DNA of 64,000 nt. It comes from an uncultured Ruminococcus sp. (GTDB taxonomy: Bacteria > Bacillota > Clostridia > Oscillospirales > Acutalibacteraceae). This document shows, piece after piece, positions 53,701-62,143 of this stretch. Position numbers and translations under genes: made by a program. Under the pieces are notes generated by a model that saw only the letters and a list, made by a program, of their open reading frames with translations, ran no database searches and was not told the DNA's origin. The DNA lies in NCBI GenBank assembly GCA_902802985.1, contig CADCOE010000056.1:1-64000 (forward strand), given 5' to 3'. Numbering within the stretch: position 1 is the first letter of the stretch; the number at the start of each line of letters is the position of its first letter.

Positions 53701-54703
53701 CAATATTGATCATTCTGTTTTCATAGCCAATGGTTTTAAGCAAAGTTCTAAATCTTGCCAGACTTTGACCTCTGTTAACGATGACGACAAACGGTCTTTC
53801 AAAAATGATTGAGAAGCACAGACCGTGGAAAGAGTCACCAATATAGCACTGTGTATGTTTGAAGTAATTGAGCCAATCCTCGACACTGGGATTTTCAATG
53901 GCGGGAAGTCCGGTTTTATTCGTGAAATTGTTGGGGTTATTCGGGTTAGGCAGACATCTTAGTTCTGCACCCAGAATATTGGCGATTTTTTTGAGAAGTT
54001 CTGCTTTTTCCGCACCGGGACCGAGGAAATAGCTGGAAACATATTTGACATCGTTTTCCTTCATTGCAGCGTTGTCTGCAAGGTTGTGATAAATTTTTCT
54101 GTCGATCAAAAAAACAGGATCCATAATTTTGTCGGAACCGGTATGGAAAACCTCAGAGCAGATATTAACGGCTTCGTTTTCTCTGACGCCGATGTAATCG
54201 AATTTTTTCAGATAATGCTCCGAGCGGATTCTTTCTTCATCGGGAGCGTCATAACCGGAGCCGAAGGAGCTTGCCATAGCGATTTTTTTCTTGTTGTCAT
54301 TGACAAAGTCAAGGAAGAAAAATTGACCTGCATCGTGACCGCATATCTGATAGTTCCATACCACATCGGAGCCGACAATAAAGGTATCGCAGGATTGGTT
54401 GAGTATTTTATAATCCACGGAGCTGTGGTAGCATTTGCTGACATTTTCCTCTCCGCAGTATTTGTAGATAAATCGATTGGCTACTGTTTCTCTGTCGGCA
54501 TATTTGGGACGCCACAGTACTTCAGGTTTGTTGACCATCATTGCACTGTATCCCATTGAACGTACTACTTCATACAGAGCGTAATAGGTCAAAATAGAAC
54601 CGTAGTTCAGTCCGAACCATAATCCGACAATACCTACATCGTGGTGTGTATTTTCGGCTGCAGGGGCTAAGGCGTTATTTTCGTTCATTTCGGGACTAGT
54701 CAA
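50717..54703 (-). CDS. Fusion: polysaccharide pyruvyl transferase, ferredoxin/FrhB, second pyruvyl transferase, ILEI/PANDER-like domain
   Basis: TTG 54703 sits eight bases after AAGGAG and gives 1328 residues; a GTG at 54712 overlaps the ribosome site. Residues about 20-370 are a PS_pyruv_trans domain (LWFGLNYGSILTYYALYEVV, IVGSDVVWNYQI, IGDSFHGLCFSI). At about 417-460 are two 4Fe-4S motifs (CTGCSACANVCP, CVHCKKCSNTCP), then an FrhB-like module to 750 with SSSGGMFT and CANCLFCAFPRQGDISIGDFWG. Residues 785-1120 are a second pyruvyl transferase (VTDSFHGMCFAI). A coiled linker leads to a final domain from about 1190 (GIINGGKVIFEK, SRGLNIVVFNK, VCFDTHVNG) that resembles ILEI/PANDER folds. Likely a modifier of a surface glycan; its redox substrate is unknown. 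Confidence 0.85.
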   Translation of the reverse strand: MTSPEMNENNALAPAAENTHHDVGIVGLWFGLNYGSILTYYALYEVVRSMGYSAMMVNKPEVLWRPKYADRETVANRFIYKYCGEENVSKCYHSSVDYKILNQSCDTFIVGSDVVWNYQICGHDAGQFFFLDFVNDNKKKIAMASSFGSGYDAPDEERIRSEHYLKKFDYIGVRENEAVNICSEVFHTGSDKIMDPVFLIDRKIYHNLADNAAMKENDVKYVSSYFLGPGAEKAELLKKIANILGAELRCLPNPNNPNNFTNKTGLPAIENPSVEDWLNYFKHTQCYIGDSFHGLCFSIIFERPFVVIVNRGQSLARFRTLLKTIGYENRMINIDDDDTSEEVITQRINDILAQEIDYEKVNKIIFDQASVSYEWLKNAIESKKTPVESASRQDMTVRNPQAGDIDPATVAEVPENICTGCSACANVCPADAITMKPNADGFIMPCVDNEKCVHCKKCSNTCPAIHTLLDNSVSPEIYVALAEENVREQSSSGGMFTVAAEKILDLGGYVCGAAFDYDGLQAVHKITNTKEGLEELRTSKYTQSNINLLYRDVKKLLEEDKPVLFTGTPCQVAGLNAYLNKDYENLYTIDILCHGVPSQQLIEKYITEISQLPEVCSGDTPPKPTKIYFRDKERHGWRSSTFIRIEFDNGAVYEGSLKGNDPFEKAFHEKLALRKSCANCLFCAFPRQGDISIGDFWGITKYAPSYDDKKGTSMVLINNIHGKQLFESMTPAMNKYRRMKIPTADIKKNRVRAVYPASPKRPRFMELNKNRSLTQSVKMTIDDHFDVGLVVNFYAVNFGGAMTHYALYHVLEDMGYSTLMIERPKTSKNLTKVLEAYDDIHLAPLFPDYAVAKSYDNKDQMRDQLNKKCDMFVVGSDKLFNYILYTALDKYTSLDWVEDTKKKIAYSASFGRTLGDPKVHSELSYFLRKFDHFSCREDSGVETAKEVYGVEKDIEWVLDPVFMCDQKHYQTLIDRCNRTLPKKYVSAYILDPTEDKQKIVRHFKDKLSADCEVFSEYLRPQSYYEALGDLYKGPLKTEERLQSIANCDYFVTDSFHGMCFAIIMKKQFVAIVNERRGASRFYSIAKMLHLEDRLIHSIDELDDPKFNKKINYNKVHKIIDTEKERCMNWLSNALAAPKTATLSDYDIMRKLITEQDQKITALQQLIVNMTANISTNLEDKTDLLDYLDSLKAQTAGNIIVVSVKDTPGLALDSFVASRLNHLGLTTNLEAQHAHSYIGIINGGKVIFEKLGQNDEPTVYSSKVGKNTLYVTSRTYKNGNEAIIKINGKNYSVNSRGLNIVVFNKTMGKAVDSVCFDTHVNGFDCTRTK

Positions 54704-54728
54704 AAGTAACACTCCTTTTCAGATAAGT

Positions 54729-56546
54729 TTAGATGTCAAGATAGTTCTTCCAGAAGTCGAGCGTCATCAGTTCCTGACCTCTTACTTCATACTCTTTCAC
54801 AGTACGTTTGTACATATATCTTGACTTGATGGATATTTTCTTCATCTTGTATAAAAGACGAATGGTTTCTTTCAGGCTTTTTTGTGTCACAAAGCCCTTT
54901 CTGCTGCAGTAGTCGTAGTTAAGTGCTTTTTCCACACGGTAGAAGTTGACGGGTCTTGCCGTAAACGCCGGAGCCACTACAGGCATTTCGTTGTCCTCTT
55001 TCTTTTTGCTGGGAAGAAGAATACCGTTGTAAGTGAATTTTCTCCAGGCTCTTTGACGGCGTGAAGGTTCCGGCATTCTGCAGGACTGTTCATAAGCGGG
55101 ATAGCTGAACGGCATAGGAAGGTCGTTGATGTCCTGAAGCTTGTAGCCCCTGCTCATAATGCTTTGATGGAGTGCCTGACCGTCCTGTTTCATAAACCAG
55201 TCGATACCGTTAAAGAAGTCGTTAACACCGTCCATCAGCAGATCGGCATTTTTGTATCGGTAATAAATGATCTCCATCTTGACCTGTTCACGCAGATCAC
55301 GGATAAAGTCTTTTCTTTTGTATTTCATTTTATGAATAGAGTTATCAATTAGTCTATTTCTGAAAATATAGTAATACATCGAAGAGGAATATTTATTTTC
55401 AAACGGTTCGTGCCATACGCAGATACCGTTCATCAAAATAAGGCGTGTCAGATTTCTCAGACCGTACTCAACATCATCGCCTCTGATAAAAATAGGAAGC
55501 GGAAGGTTGGTGTCGCTGATAACATCAATAGGAAATGCACAATACCACCAAGCGTTAAATTCTGTTTTTTCTTCAAATTCATTGTACAGGCAGGCATCCA
55601 CATCCAGCAAATTCAAGCCCGATTTATGCGAGATCAAATAACCTTTGTTCCATCTTGCACCGTTTTCCGTCTGGATATACTGTTTATCAAGACGAAGCAT
55701 AGCGCCGCCGATAAAAGCATCCTTATATTCTTCTTTGAGCAGCGAAAGGATCACAAAGGTACGATAGAAAGAGTCGGGGTTGACGATAACATCGTCGTCC
55801 ATAACAAGCATATGCGTCAGTTTAAGGGAGTTCTTGCGGCTGCTTGCCTCGATCATACCTCTGGTAAAGCCGCCGGCACCGCCCACGTTTTTATTTTGCA
55901 CTAAATGAATTTGATCATTAATAACAATATCTTCTTTTTTGAGGGTAGAGGCATTATCCTGAACAAAAATCTCAAGATGACCCTTCATCGGAGAATTTTC
56001 ATTTCTCATAATATGCTTGTCGAGGGACTGTACATTTTTCTTAACGAATATTTCACGTCTGTATGTACAAATATCCAGAGCGATCTTGACATATCGGATG
56101 TCTTTCTCGTCCACTTCACCATCATAGAAGCCGTCATAAACAATTCCCTTTTCACTCAGGCACAAAAGCTGGAAGCAGAACATACCGTTATTGGACTCTG
56201 ATACAAACGGGAAGGAATAGGTTCCTTCCACTTCAGGTTCACCGAAAGTTTCTTCGCTGAGAAATTTGGTAATACTTCCGTCGAGGGATTTTTCCTTACG
56301 CATCAGTGTAATTCTGAACTGACCTTTGACATGAATGTTGATAGTGATTTTTTTAACACTGGTATATTTGAACCATTTTTCAGCAGAGCAACCGTTAAAA
56401 TAAGTATCAAATGATACGGTAGAGTCGAGGAACATAATCATATAATCCTTATCCCACGTAAAATCAATGGTTCCTTTTCTTCTGAAATACATATTTTCTT
56501 CTGTACAAATTCCTGTTCTGGGAAGCTGTATACTTTGTAACTTCAT
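54729..56546 (-). CDS. GT2 glycosyltransferase, GlfT2-like (galactofuranosyltransferase-type)
   Basis: ATG 56546 (AAGGA eight bases upstream) gives 605 residues; an earlier in-frame ATG is less well placed. An N-terminal beta-sandwich (about 1-170) precedes a GT-A core with VQNKNVGGAGGFTRGM and the metal site VMDDDVIVNPDSF, then WWYCAFPIDVI, and a helical C-terminus with VWHEPFENKYSSSMYYYIFRN. This order matches GlfT2, the processive galactofuran polymerase of mycobacteria. The sugar used here is not known. It lies 25 bp before the fusion gene's start, so the two form an operon. Confidence 0.85.
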   Translation of the reverse strand: MKLQSIQLPRTGICTEENMYFRRKGTIDFTWDKDYMIMFLDSTVSFDTYFNGCSAEKWFKYTSVKKITINIHVKGQFRITLMRKEKSLDGSITKFLSEETFGEPEVEGTYSFPFVSESNNGMFCFQLLCLSEKGIVYDGFYDGEVDEKDIRYVKIALDICTYRREIFVKKNVQSLDKHIMRNENSPMKGHLEIFVQDNASTLKKEDIVINDQIHLVQNKNVGGAGGFTRGMIEASSRKNSLKLTHMLVMDDDVIVNPDSFYRTFVILSLLKEEYKDAFIGGAMLRLDKQYIQTENGARWNKGYLISHKSGLNLLDVDACLYNEFEEKTEFNAWWYCAFPIDVISDTNLPLPIFIRGDDVEYGLRNLTRLILMNGICVWHEPFENKYSSSMYYYIFRNRLIDNSIHKMKYKRKDFIRDLREQVKMEIIYYRYKNADLLMDGVNDFFNGIDWFMKQDGQALHQSIMSRGYKLQDINDLPMPFSYPAYEQSCRMPEPSRRQRAWRKFTYNGILLPSKKKEDNEMPVVAPAFTARPVNFYRVEKALNYDYCSRKGFVTQKSLKETIRLLYKMKKISIKSRYMYKRTVKEYEVRGQELMTLDFWKNYLDI

Positions 56547-56715
56547 TTTACACATCCTTAATTCATTAAAATTCATTAAATTATATTAAAAATTATACAG
56601 TTGCATTTTAATTGTAACATTATTATAACCTAAAATCAATACAGGATTTTTTATAACTATTGACAAAAACAAGAGCTATATTTTGGTCAATAAAACATAA
56701 AACAAAGGGATGTTT

Positions 56716-58056
56716 TCATTTATTTTTGACACATCTCACTGCGTTAAAATGGTATTTTGTAAGAAGCTGCTGACTGGATTGGTCCATTTTTTCTCCGGGC
56801 ATTATCACAGGAATGCCGGGAGGACAAGGGCACGCAGTATCAGCGGAAATTCTTCCCTGACAATCTTTGACAGCGACCGTTTCTATTGGAGATAACATTG
56901 CCGAACGGGGAGACATCCTCTTTTGGGGAAGGGAAAGAGGCGGTACAGGGGGCGAAAAATGATCGTGAGAAATATCAGGCAGTGAACGAATCGCATTTTC
57001 CAGCCGTGCAAAATCCCGTTCAGTATTAAACGGAGTGCAGATAAATACCGCATTTTTGCCGTCGCAAAATTCACAGTCAATGCCGAAGCTTTGAAAATAT
57101 TCCTGTTGTCGGTGTTCTTGTATTCCTGCACAGGAGGTGTTGATACATACTCTGAGGGGATCACAGGGACCATCCGGCATCATCAGACCTTTTTGAACAG
57201 CCTCATTTTTGATTTGACGGACCCGCTTTTCCAATCGAGTATATTCTTCTTTTCCGTTTCCGTTGAGCAGATAGTCACAGCAAAGGTCGATAGAAGCCAT
57301 TATGGGATAAGAAGGACTGGTAGAACCGAAAAGCGCCATTGCTTCTTTGGCATTTTCAGCAAGAGCATCATCGTTGATGTCCAGTACTGCACCTCCTGTG
57401 AGTACAGGCAAGGTTTTATGCAAAGAGGACGCTGCCATATCAGCTCCAAGGTGTATCGGGTGAAGATTTTGGCTGCCAAATGCCAGATGAGAACCATGAG
57501 CATTGTCTGTCATCAAAATGACGCCGAAACGGTGACAAATTTCTGCAATAGATGTTATATCACTCAGTTCGCCGTAGTAATCGGGACTTGTGATATATAC
57601 CGCAGAGATATTACTGTCCTGTCGTAGGGCGGCTTCAATTTGTTGAGGGGATACCCTGCCCGTAAACAGTCCGTTGTCAGATAGGGGGTTGACCCATACA
57701 GGGTCAATATCAAGGAGAGCCATTGCATTGACAGCACTGCGGTGTACGTTGCGTGCAAAGAGCATTTTTCGTCCTCTGTTCAGTGCCAGCCTCAGCATCG
57801 TTTGAATGGCAAGTGTGCAGCCACCCGATGAAATCATCGTTCGTTTGGTACCAAACAGGCGGGCAAGATTTTGTTCTGTTTTCAAAATAATATCTTCAGC
57901 TTCATACAGAGCATCCGTATCGGGCAGTTCCGTATAATCCATTCTGAGCAGATCGTCAGGCAGAAAATCGGAGCATTTATGACCGGGTGTATGGAATGAG
58001 GAGCGGTCAAGTTCGTTGTGCTGCAGAAGTCGGGTGTAGATCGGTGTATCTTTCAT
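56716..58056 (-). CDS. PLP-dependent Orn/Lys/Arg decarboxylase-family protein
   Basis: The 446-residue protein begins YTRLLQHNELDRSSFHTPGH and has the PLP-binding SSGGCTLAIQ, DNAHGSH and the Schiff-base Lys in SSLHKTLPVLTGGAVL. It is the short form that lacks the long wing domain of E. coli enzymes and is close to Bacillus YaaO/SpeA. Arginine, lysine or ornithine are possible substrates; polyamine supply is the usual role. AAAGGA precedes ATG 58056. It is divergent from folC. Confidence 0.88.
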   Translation of the reverse strand: MKDTPIYTRLLQHNELDRSSFHTPGHKCSDFLPDDLLRMDYTELPDTDALYEAEDIILKTEQNLARLFGTKRTMISSGGCTLAIQTMLRLALNRGRKMLFARNVHRSAVNAMALLDIDPVWVNPLSDNGLFTGRVSPQQIEAALRQDSNISAVYITSPDYYGELSDITSIAEICHRFGVILMTDNAHGSHLAFGSQNLHPIHLGADMAASSLHKTLPVLTGGAVLDINDDALAENAKEAMALFGSTSPSYPIMASIDLCCDYLLNGNGKEEYTRLEKRVRQIKNEAVQKGLMMPDGPCDPLRVCINTSCAGIQEHRQQEYFQSFGIDCEFCDGKNAVFICTPFNTERDFARLENAIRSLPDISHDHFSPPVPPLSLPQKRMSPRSAMLSPIETVAVKDCQGRISADTACPCPPGIPVIMPGEKMDQSSQQLLTKYHFNAVRCVKNK

Positions 58057-58094
58057 TGCGGTTTCCTTTTTGAAGTAAAAAAATTTCGGTAAGT

Positions 58095-58208
58095 TTTTTC
58101 ACAATAATGCAATCGTAGTACGTCCCTGACACAAACCTGTGGCATTTGTCAGGAAGATGTGTGAGCAGGTCTGTTCATACAGTGACAGCGTAAGCGTACT
58201 GCTTCACG
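58095..58208 (-). ncRNA. Structured 5' leader of the decarboxylase gene; candidate cis-regulatory RNA
   Basis: The minus-strand transcript should start near 58208. Its first 90 nt fold around a closing stem (58195-58202 with 58115-58122, GCAGTACG/CGTACTAC with one G-U). Inside are hairpins CTGTATGAACAG (58171-58182) and CTGACA/TGTCAG (58126-58152), a three-way junction layout. I could not match a known riboswitch class. A repeat element is the other possibility. Confidence 0.4.
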
Positions 58209-58214
58209 GATACT

Positions 58215-58276
58215 ATTATACCATTATAGAAACATATATTTCAAGGTTTGAAATATATGTTGGTATGAATTATAAT
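58215..58276. promoter_or_regulatory. Divergent promoters sharing a 14-bp palindrome
   Basis: AACATATATTTCAA (58231-58244) and TTGAAATATATGTT (58248-58261) are perfect inverted repeats around GGT. Each inner arm supplies a TTGAAA -35. On the plus strand TATAAT is at 58271-58276 (17 bp) for folC; on the minus strand TATAAT is at 58215-58220 (18 bp, with TG before it) for the decarboxylase. A protein binding the palindrome would control both. Confidence 0.75.
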
Positions 58277-58311
58277 AGAAATATATTCAAATAATGGATG
58301 GAGGAAAGGAT

Positions 58312-59628
58312 ATGACGTATCAACAAGCGATCGATACCATTAACTCATTGCTGACATTCGGCATCAAGCCGGGATTGGAACGTATCACGGAATTAGTGCA
58401 GCGTCTGGGCAGTCCCGATCAAAAACTCAAATTTGTGCATATCGCCGGTACCAACGGGAAAGGTTCTGTTTCTGCGCTGCTTGCCAATACTCTGACAAAG
58501 GCAGGATATAAAACAGGTTTGTTTATTTCACCCTATGTGCTGGAATTTCGGGAACGCTTTCAAATTGATGGACAAATGATACCGCAGGAAGAACTGATAG
58601 AGGCTGTTGAAAAAATAGATCCCCTTGTACAGCAGATGAAAACAGAAGGAAAAATAATTACCGAATTTGAGTTTGTATTCGCAATCGCACTGACTTGGTA
58701 TGCCAAGCAGCAATGTGACATTGTTGTATTGGAAACCGGATTGGGAGGACGTTTTGATGCTACCAACATCATTCGGACACCGTTGGTGTCGGTCATTACC
58801 TCAATTTCGCTTGATCACACAGCGATACTTGGAGAAACATACGAAGAAATTGCCGCTGAAAAATGCGGTATCATCAAAGACAATGCGGCAGTTGTCGCTT
58901 ACGGGGAACAGAAGGACGGCGTACTGGATGTGATCCGTCAATATGCTGACCAAAGACATAGTCCGCTTTATATCGCCCCAATCGACTCTGTTCGACAGCT
59001 TCGCTCGGATTTGAATGGCTCGGATTTTGAATTTTTTGATGACATCTTAGGAACGTTGCGGCTGCATATTCCCTTGATCGGAGAACATCAGCTGAAAAAT
59101 GCTTCCACTGCATTGTATACAATTGGCGTGTTGAGAAAATGTGGTCTGGTGATTTCCAATAGTGCGATCAAAGAAGGGTTTGATACGGTTTTTTTTCCTG
59201 CACGGCTGGAACTTTTGAGAAAAGCTCCTGTGGTACTGCTGGACGGGGCACATAATCCGGGAGGAGCGGCGGCGTTAGCTGCTGCTGTACGGGATCATCT
59301 GGCAGGCAAAAAGCTGACCGCTGTGACAGGAATGCTGGCGGATAAAGACATTGATACGGTTCTTTCTTTGTTAATACCGCTTTTTGACAATGTGATTACA
59401 GTAAAGCCGCATAATCCGAGAGCATTGGGGGCGGAGAATTTGGCTGAAAAAATACAGCATTACGGAGTACACGCCATTCCGATAAAAGATGATAGGGAAG
59501 CCTACCGGAAAGCATTAGAGATAACAGATCGGGAAGGAGCAATCGTGATATTTGGTTCGCTGTATCTTGCCTCTGATATGCGTACAGTTTGTATGGATAC
59601 ATTTTCTTTGCCGCAGGACGAGATTTGA
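58312..59628 (+). CDS. folC: Bifunctional folylpolyglutamate/dihydrofolate synthase
   Basis: ATG 58312 follows GGAGGAAAGG; the ATG at 58294 lies upstream of the ribosome site and is rejected. The 438-residue ligase has the P-loop VHIAGTNGKGSVSALL, the FISPYVLEFRERFQIDG loop, VLETGLGGRFDATN, TSISLDHTAILGETYEEIAAEK and the late LLDGAHNPGGA. It adds glutamate to folates (and pteroate to dihydrofolate in bifunctional forms). It is monocistronic, ended by a strong terminator. Confidence 0.94.
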   Translation: MTYQQAIDTINSLLTFGIKPGLERITELVQRLGSPDQKLKFVHIAGTNGKGSVSALLANTLTKAGYKTGLFISPYVLEFRERFQIDGQMIPQEELIEAVEKIDPLVQQMKTEGKIITEFEFVFAIALTWYAKQQCDIVVLETGLGGRFDATNIIRTPLVSVITSISLDHTAILGETYEEIAAEKCGIIKDNAAVVAYGEQKDGVLDVIRQYADQRHSPLYIAPIDSVRQLRSDLNGSDFEFFDDILGTLRLHIPLIGEHQLKNASTALYTIGVLRKCGLVISNSAIKEGFDTVFFPARLELLRKAPVVLLDGAHNPGGAAALAAAVRDHLAGKKLTAVTGMLADKDIDTVLSLLIPLFDNVITVKPHNPRALGAENLAEKIQHYGVHAIPIKDDREAYRKALEITDREGAIVIFGSLYLASDMRTVCMDTFSLPQDEI

Positions 59629-59673
59629 CCTTGTGAGCAGACAGAGAACAAACTTTTCCCTATTTTTTACAGC

Positions 59674-59715
59674 AAAAAGGACAGTTCGGTTTTTTATCAC
59701 TGAACTGTCCTTTTT
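59674..59715. terminator. Bidirectional terminator between folC and the VanW gene
   Basis: AAAAAGGACAGTTC 59674-59687 pairs with GAACTGTCCTTTTT 59702-59715; both strands end in T-runs. Confidence 0.9.
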
Positions 59716-59726
59716 GATTTTATCCA

Positions 59727-61814
59727 TCAATCTTCTTGTGAGGAAGTGCTGCTGTTATCATTGCTTGCGTCAGAGTCTTCTGACTTGGAACTTTCCTGCT
59801 TGGAGCTGTCGGCGTTTTCCGTTGTTACCTTAATAGATGAACCGTCACCGTCCGAACCCGATTGGGCGGCAGCGGTAACAGCGCCTCTGAGAACGGCTGC
59901 TGCTGTACCGTATTTGATAGGACCGCAGCTTCCACAGCCGTTGGGGGAATAAATAGTCGGCGGTGTGCCCGAAGGAGATACCGAAGGACCATTGTCGGGA
60001 TCACCGGGGATCATATTGACCGCAGAATAATAGGAATCATAGTGATAGTCATAGTCACCGGCAGGGAGGATGGTACGTTTGACTTCTTTACCATTCTTGA
60101 AGTACACTTTTGCCCCCTTGGCACCGTAAGTGTAATCGCCTGCATAATAGACCCAGCCTACTGTAACGATCTCATCATACTCAGTGGAAATGGGACCGTA
60201 CATTTCTACATTCAGTTCGTCAAGTCCGTCGCCGTTGCTGTCATATACATAGGTGGCAATGAATACGGAATATTCCTTTGTATTCTTGAATTTCATATCC
60301 AGATTGCCGTAGTCCACCGTTGCATCCAGACCATAATCCGCATAAGAGGATGGGAACTGGTGAGCGTGACGTTCTACAGGTTCCATATCTGCTTTCATAG
60401 CACAGTTGTACAACGTGGTGGATGCTTGACAGATACCGCCGCCGTACTGCTGTTCGTATTTACCGTTAACAATGGCAGTAGAGGGCAGGTAGCTGCCTAC
60501 GACACCGTTGCTATAGGTATGTTCGTAACCGTTGGTGGTATCGCCTGTCATCTCGTTAAAAGAGAAGGTTTCACCCGGTTTTACTTCGGTACCGCTTGCT
60601 GCTTTGATGGCAAGTTCCATATTGGCATTGGAATTATAGACATTTGCCGCTGTGGTTCTGTGAGAAGCAATGAGCTTGGTGTTAGCTTTTACATCGGCAA
60701 TCGAGATTTTATATTTAGTTTCCTTGGCTTCAATAGAGAAAGAACCCTTTTTTTCACTTTGTGACAGAATATCCAGAATATCATTTTTCAGTTCGGTCTG
60801 ATCAACGAGAAATCCGTTGGTACCGTCTGCATAAGTAAACTTTTCTTTAGCGTAGGGGTCAAACTTTTTGACGTGAGCATTGACAGGCTGAATGTCAAAT
60901 TCTTTAGCAGCTTTTTTAACGGCATTGTCGATCGACTTTTGGTTGATGACCGTTGTTACCTTAAAATCTGTTTTGTTCCCAACGGTGATGGTTTCCACGG
61001 TTGGTTCTGTCAGCTCACCTCGGCTGAAATGATAGGCCTGAAGCAGCACATTGGCGAGGTTGGAATCGAACTCAAAATCATCCTGCGTCAGTACACAGGT
61101 CTTGCTGCCGCTTTGAGCAGTAATGGAGATCTCTTCCCTAAGGTCAAGCAATTTTTTCTGCATAGCATCAAATGACTGAGAGAGTGTTTTACCCGAAAGG
61201 TCAATTCCTTCCACGGTAACATCTTTGCCGAACTTGATATTGGACTTATCCGTACCAAGAAGGGTAAAAGAGGTTTCAGCGATCGAAACCTGTGTGGGAA
61301 CTGCTTTTTCATTGGAGTTGACGACCGTATCAGAAACAGCCGACTCTTCGGCAACGGTGTTCTCGGGCTGTGTGCTGACAGGAACCGATTGATTGTTGGC
61401 GGTTACGATGACAGCACCTACCGCACCGATACACAGCACAGCAGCCGCAGCGGCAATAACAGCAGCGGCAGGAATTCGTTTTTTCTGTTTAATAGAGGAA
61501 CGTTTTCCTTTTTTATCACTATCCTTAATTTCCGCAAAAACAATACCGTCATCATCCGTATCGGCGTTGGTGTTCTTGTGATTGTTTGGTGTTTCCGAAG
61601 CGGTTCCGAAATGAACGGGCTGACGGTCAGTCGCAGGGGAAACAAAAACAGTTTCACTATTATTATTTTTTATGTTTTCCGGCTGAATATCAAAAGTAAG
61701 AGGAGCATCGGCATCGAGATGTTCGGCTGTGTCCGAAGCCTTGGTTTCGTCGGCAATAATCTCGTCTGCTGCAACACTCTTCATTGACGAAATATTGACT
61801 TCCTTTTCTTCCAT
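59727..61814 (-). CDS. VanW-family cell-surface protein with peptidoglycan-binding-like domains
   Basis: The 695-residue protein has an acidic cytoplasmic tail of about 100 residues, a membrane helix near 115-140 (AAAAVLCIGAVGAVIV), and one or two PG_binding_4-like repeats (about 190-375; VTVEGIDLSGKTLSQ). A VanW domain runs from about 385 (HRTTAANVYNSNANMELAIK, GGGICQASTTLYNCA, VERHAHQFPSSYADYG). A Pro/Gly/Ser-rich tail ends the protein. VanW proteins are linked to glycopeptide resistance operons but have no proved reaction. GGAGG precedes ATG 61814. Confidence 0.9.
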   Translation of the reverse strand: MEEKEVNISSMKSVAADEIIADETKASDTAEHLDADAPLTFDIQPENIKNNNSETVFVSPATDRQPVHFGTASETPNNHKNTNADTDDDGIVFAEIKDSDKKGKRSSIKQKKRIPAAAVIAAAAAVLCIGAVGAVIVTANNQSVPVSTQPENTVAEESAVSDTVVNSNEKAVPTQVSIAETSFTLLGTDKSNIKFGKDVTVEGIDLSGKTLSQSFDAMQKKLLDLREEISITAQSGSKTCVLTQDDFEFDSNLANVLLQAYHFSRGELTEPTVETITVGNKTDFKVTTVINQKSIDNAVKKAAKEFDIQPVNAHVKKFDPYAKEKFTYADGTNGFLVDQTELKNDILDILSQSEKKGSFSIEAKETKYKISIADVKANTKLIASHRTTAANVYNSNANMELAIKAASGTEVKPGETFSFNEMTGDTTNGYEHTYSNGVVGSYLPSTAIVNGKYEQQYGGGICQASTTLYNCAMKADMEPVERHAHQFPSSYADYGLDATVDYGNLDMKFKNTKEYSVFIATYVYDSNGDGLDELNVEMYGPISTEYDEIVTVGWVYYAGDYTYGAKGAKVYFKNGKEVKRTILPAGDYDYHYDSYYSAVNMIPGDPDNGPSVSPSGTPPTIYSPNGCGSCGPIKYGTAAAVLRGAVTAAAQSGSDGDGSSIKVTTENADSSKQESSKSEDSDASNDNSSTSSQED

Positions 61815-61869
61815 AAGGTGATACCTCCGATATAATCAAAACAGTAATCATTCTTTTTTACTACATACT

Positions 61870-61899
61870 ATAATACATCGAAATACAGTAAAATGTAAA
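61870..61899 (-). promoter_or_regulatory. Promoter TTTACA-18-TATTAT for the VanW gene
   Basis: On the minus strand TTTACA (61894-61899) and TATTAT (61870-61875) are 18 bp apart. The gap 61815-62143 also holds the divergent promoter at 62072; I see nothing else in it. Confidence 0.5.
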
Positions 61900-62071
61900 G
61901 AGATTTATGTAATAAAAACCTTCCAAAGAAAAATTACATAAACCGGTTAATTTTGTATTAATTATACCGAATGAATTTGGGATCAGAGGGGAAGGTTGGA
62001 AAATATGTACAGATTTGGATGTGAAAAGCGGCGGCAGAATACCAATTTTCGTTCATTTGCTGTCAATATGG

Positions 62072-62100
62072 TTGAAAATATAGGAAAAATATTGTATAAT
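62072..62100 (+). promoter_or_regulatory. Promoter TTGAAA-17-TATAAT
   Basis: TTGAAA 62072-62077 and TATAAT 62095-62100 are 17 bp apart, about 45 bp before the glycosyltransferase start at 62144. Confidence 0.75.
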
Positions 62101-62143
62101 TATAATTACTTTAAATATTTATTTTATATGAAAGGATGATGTT

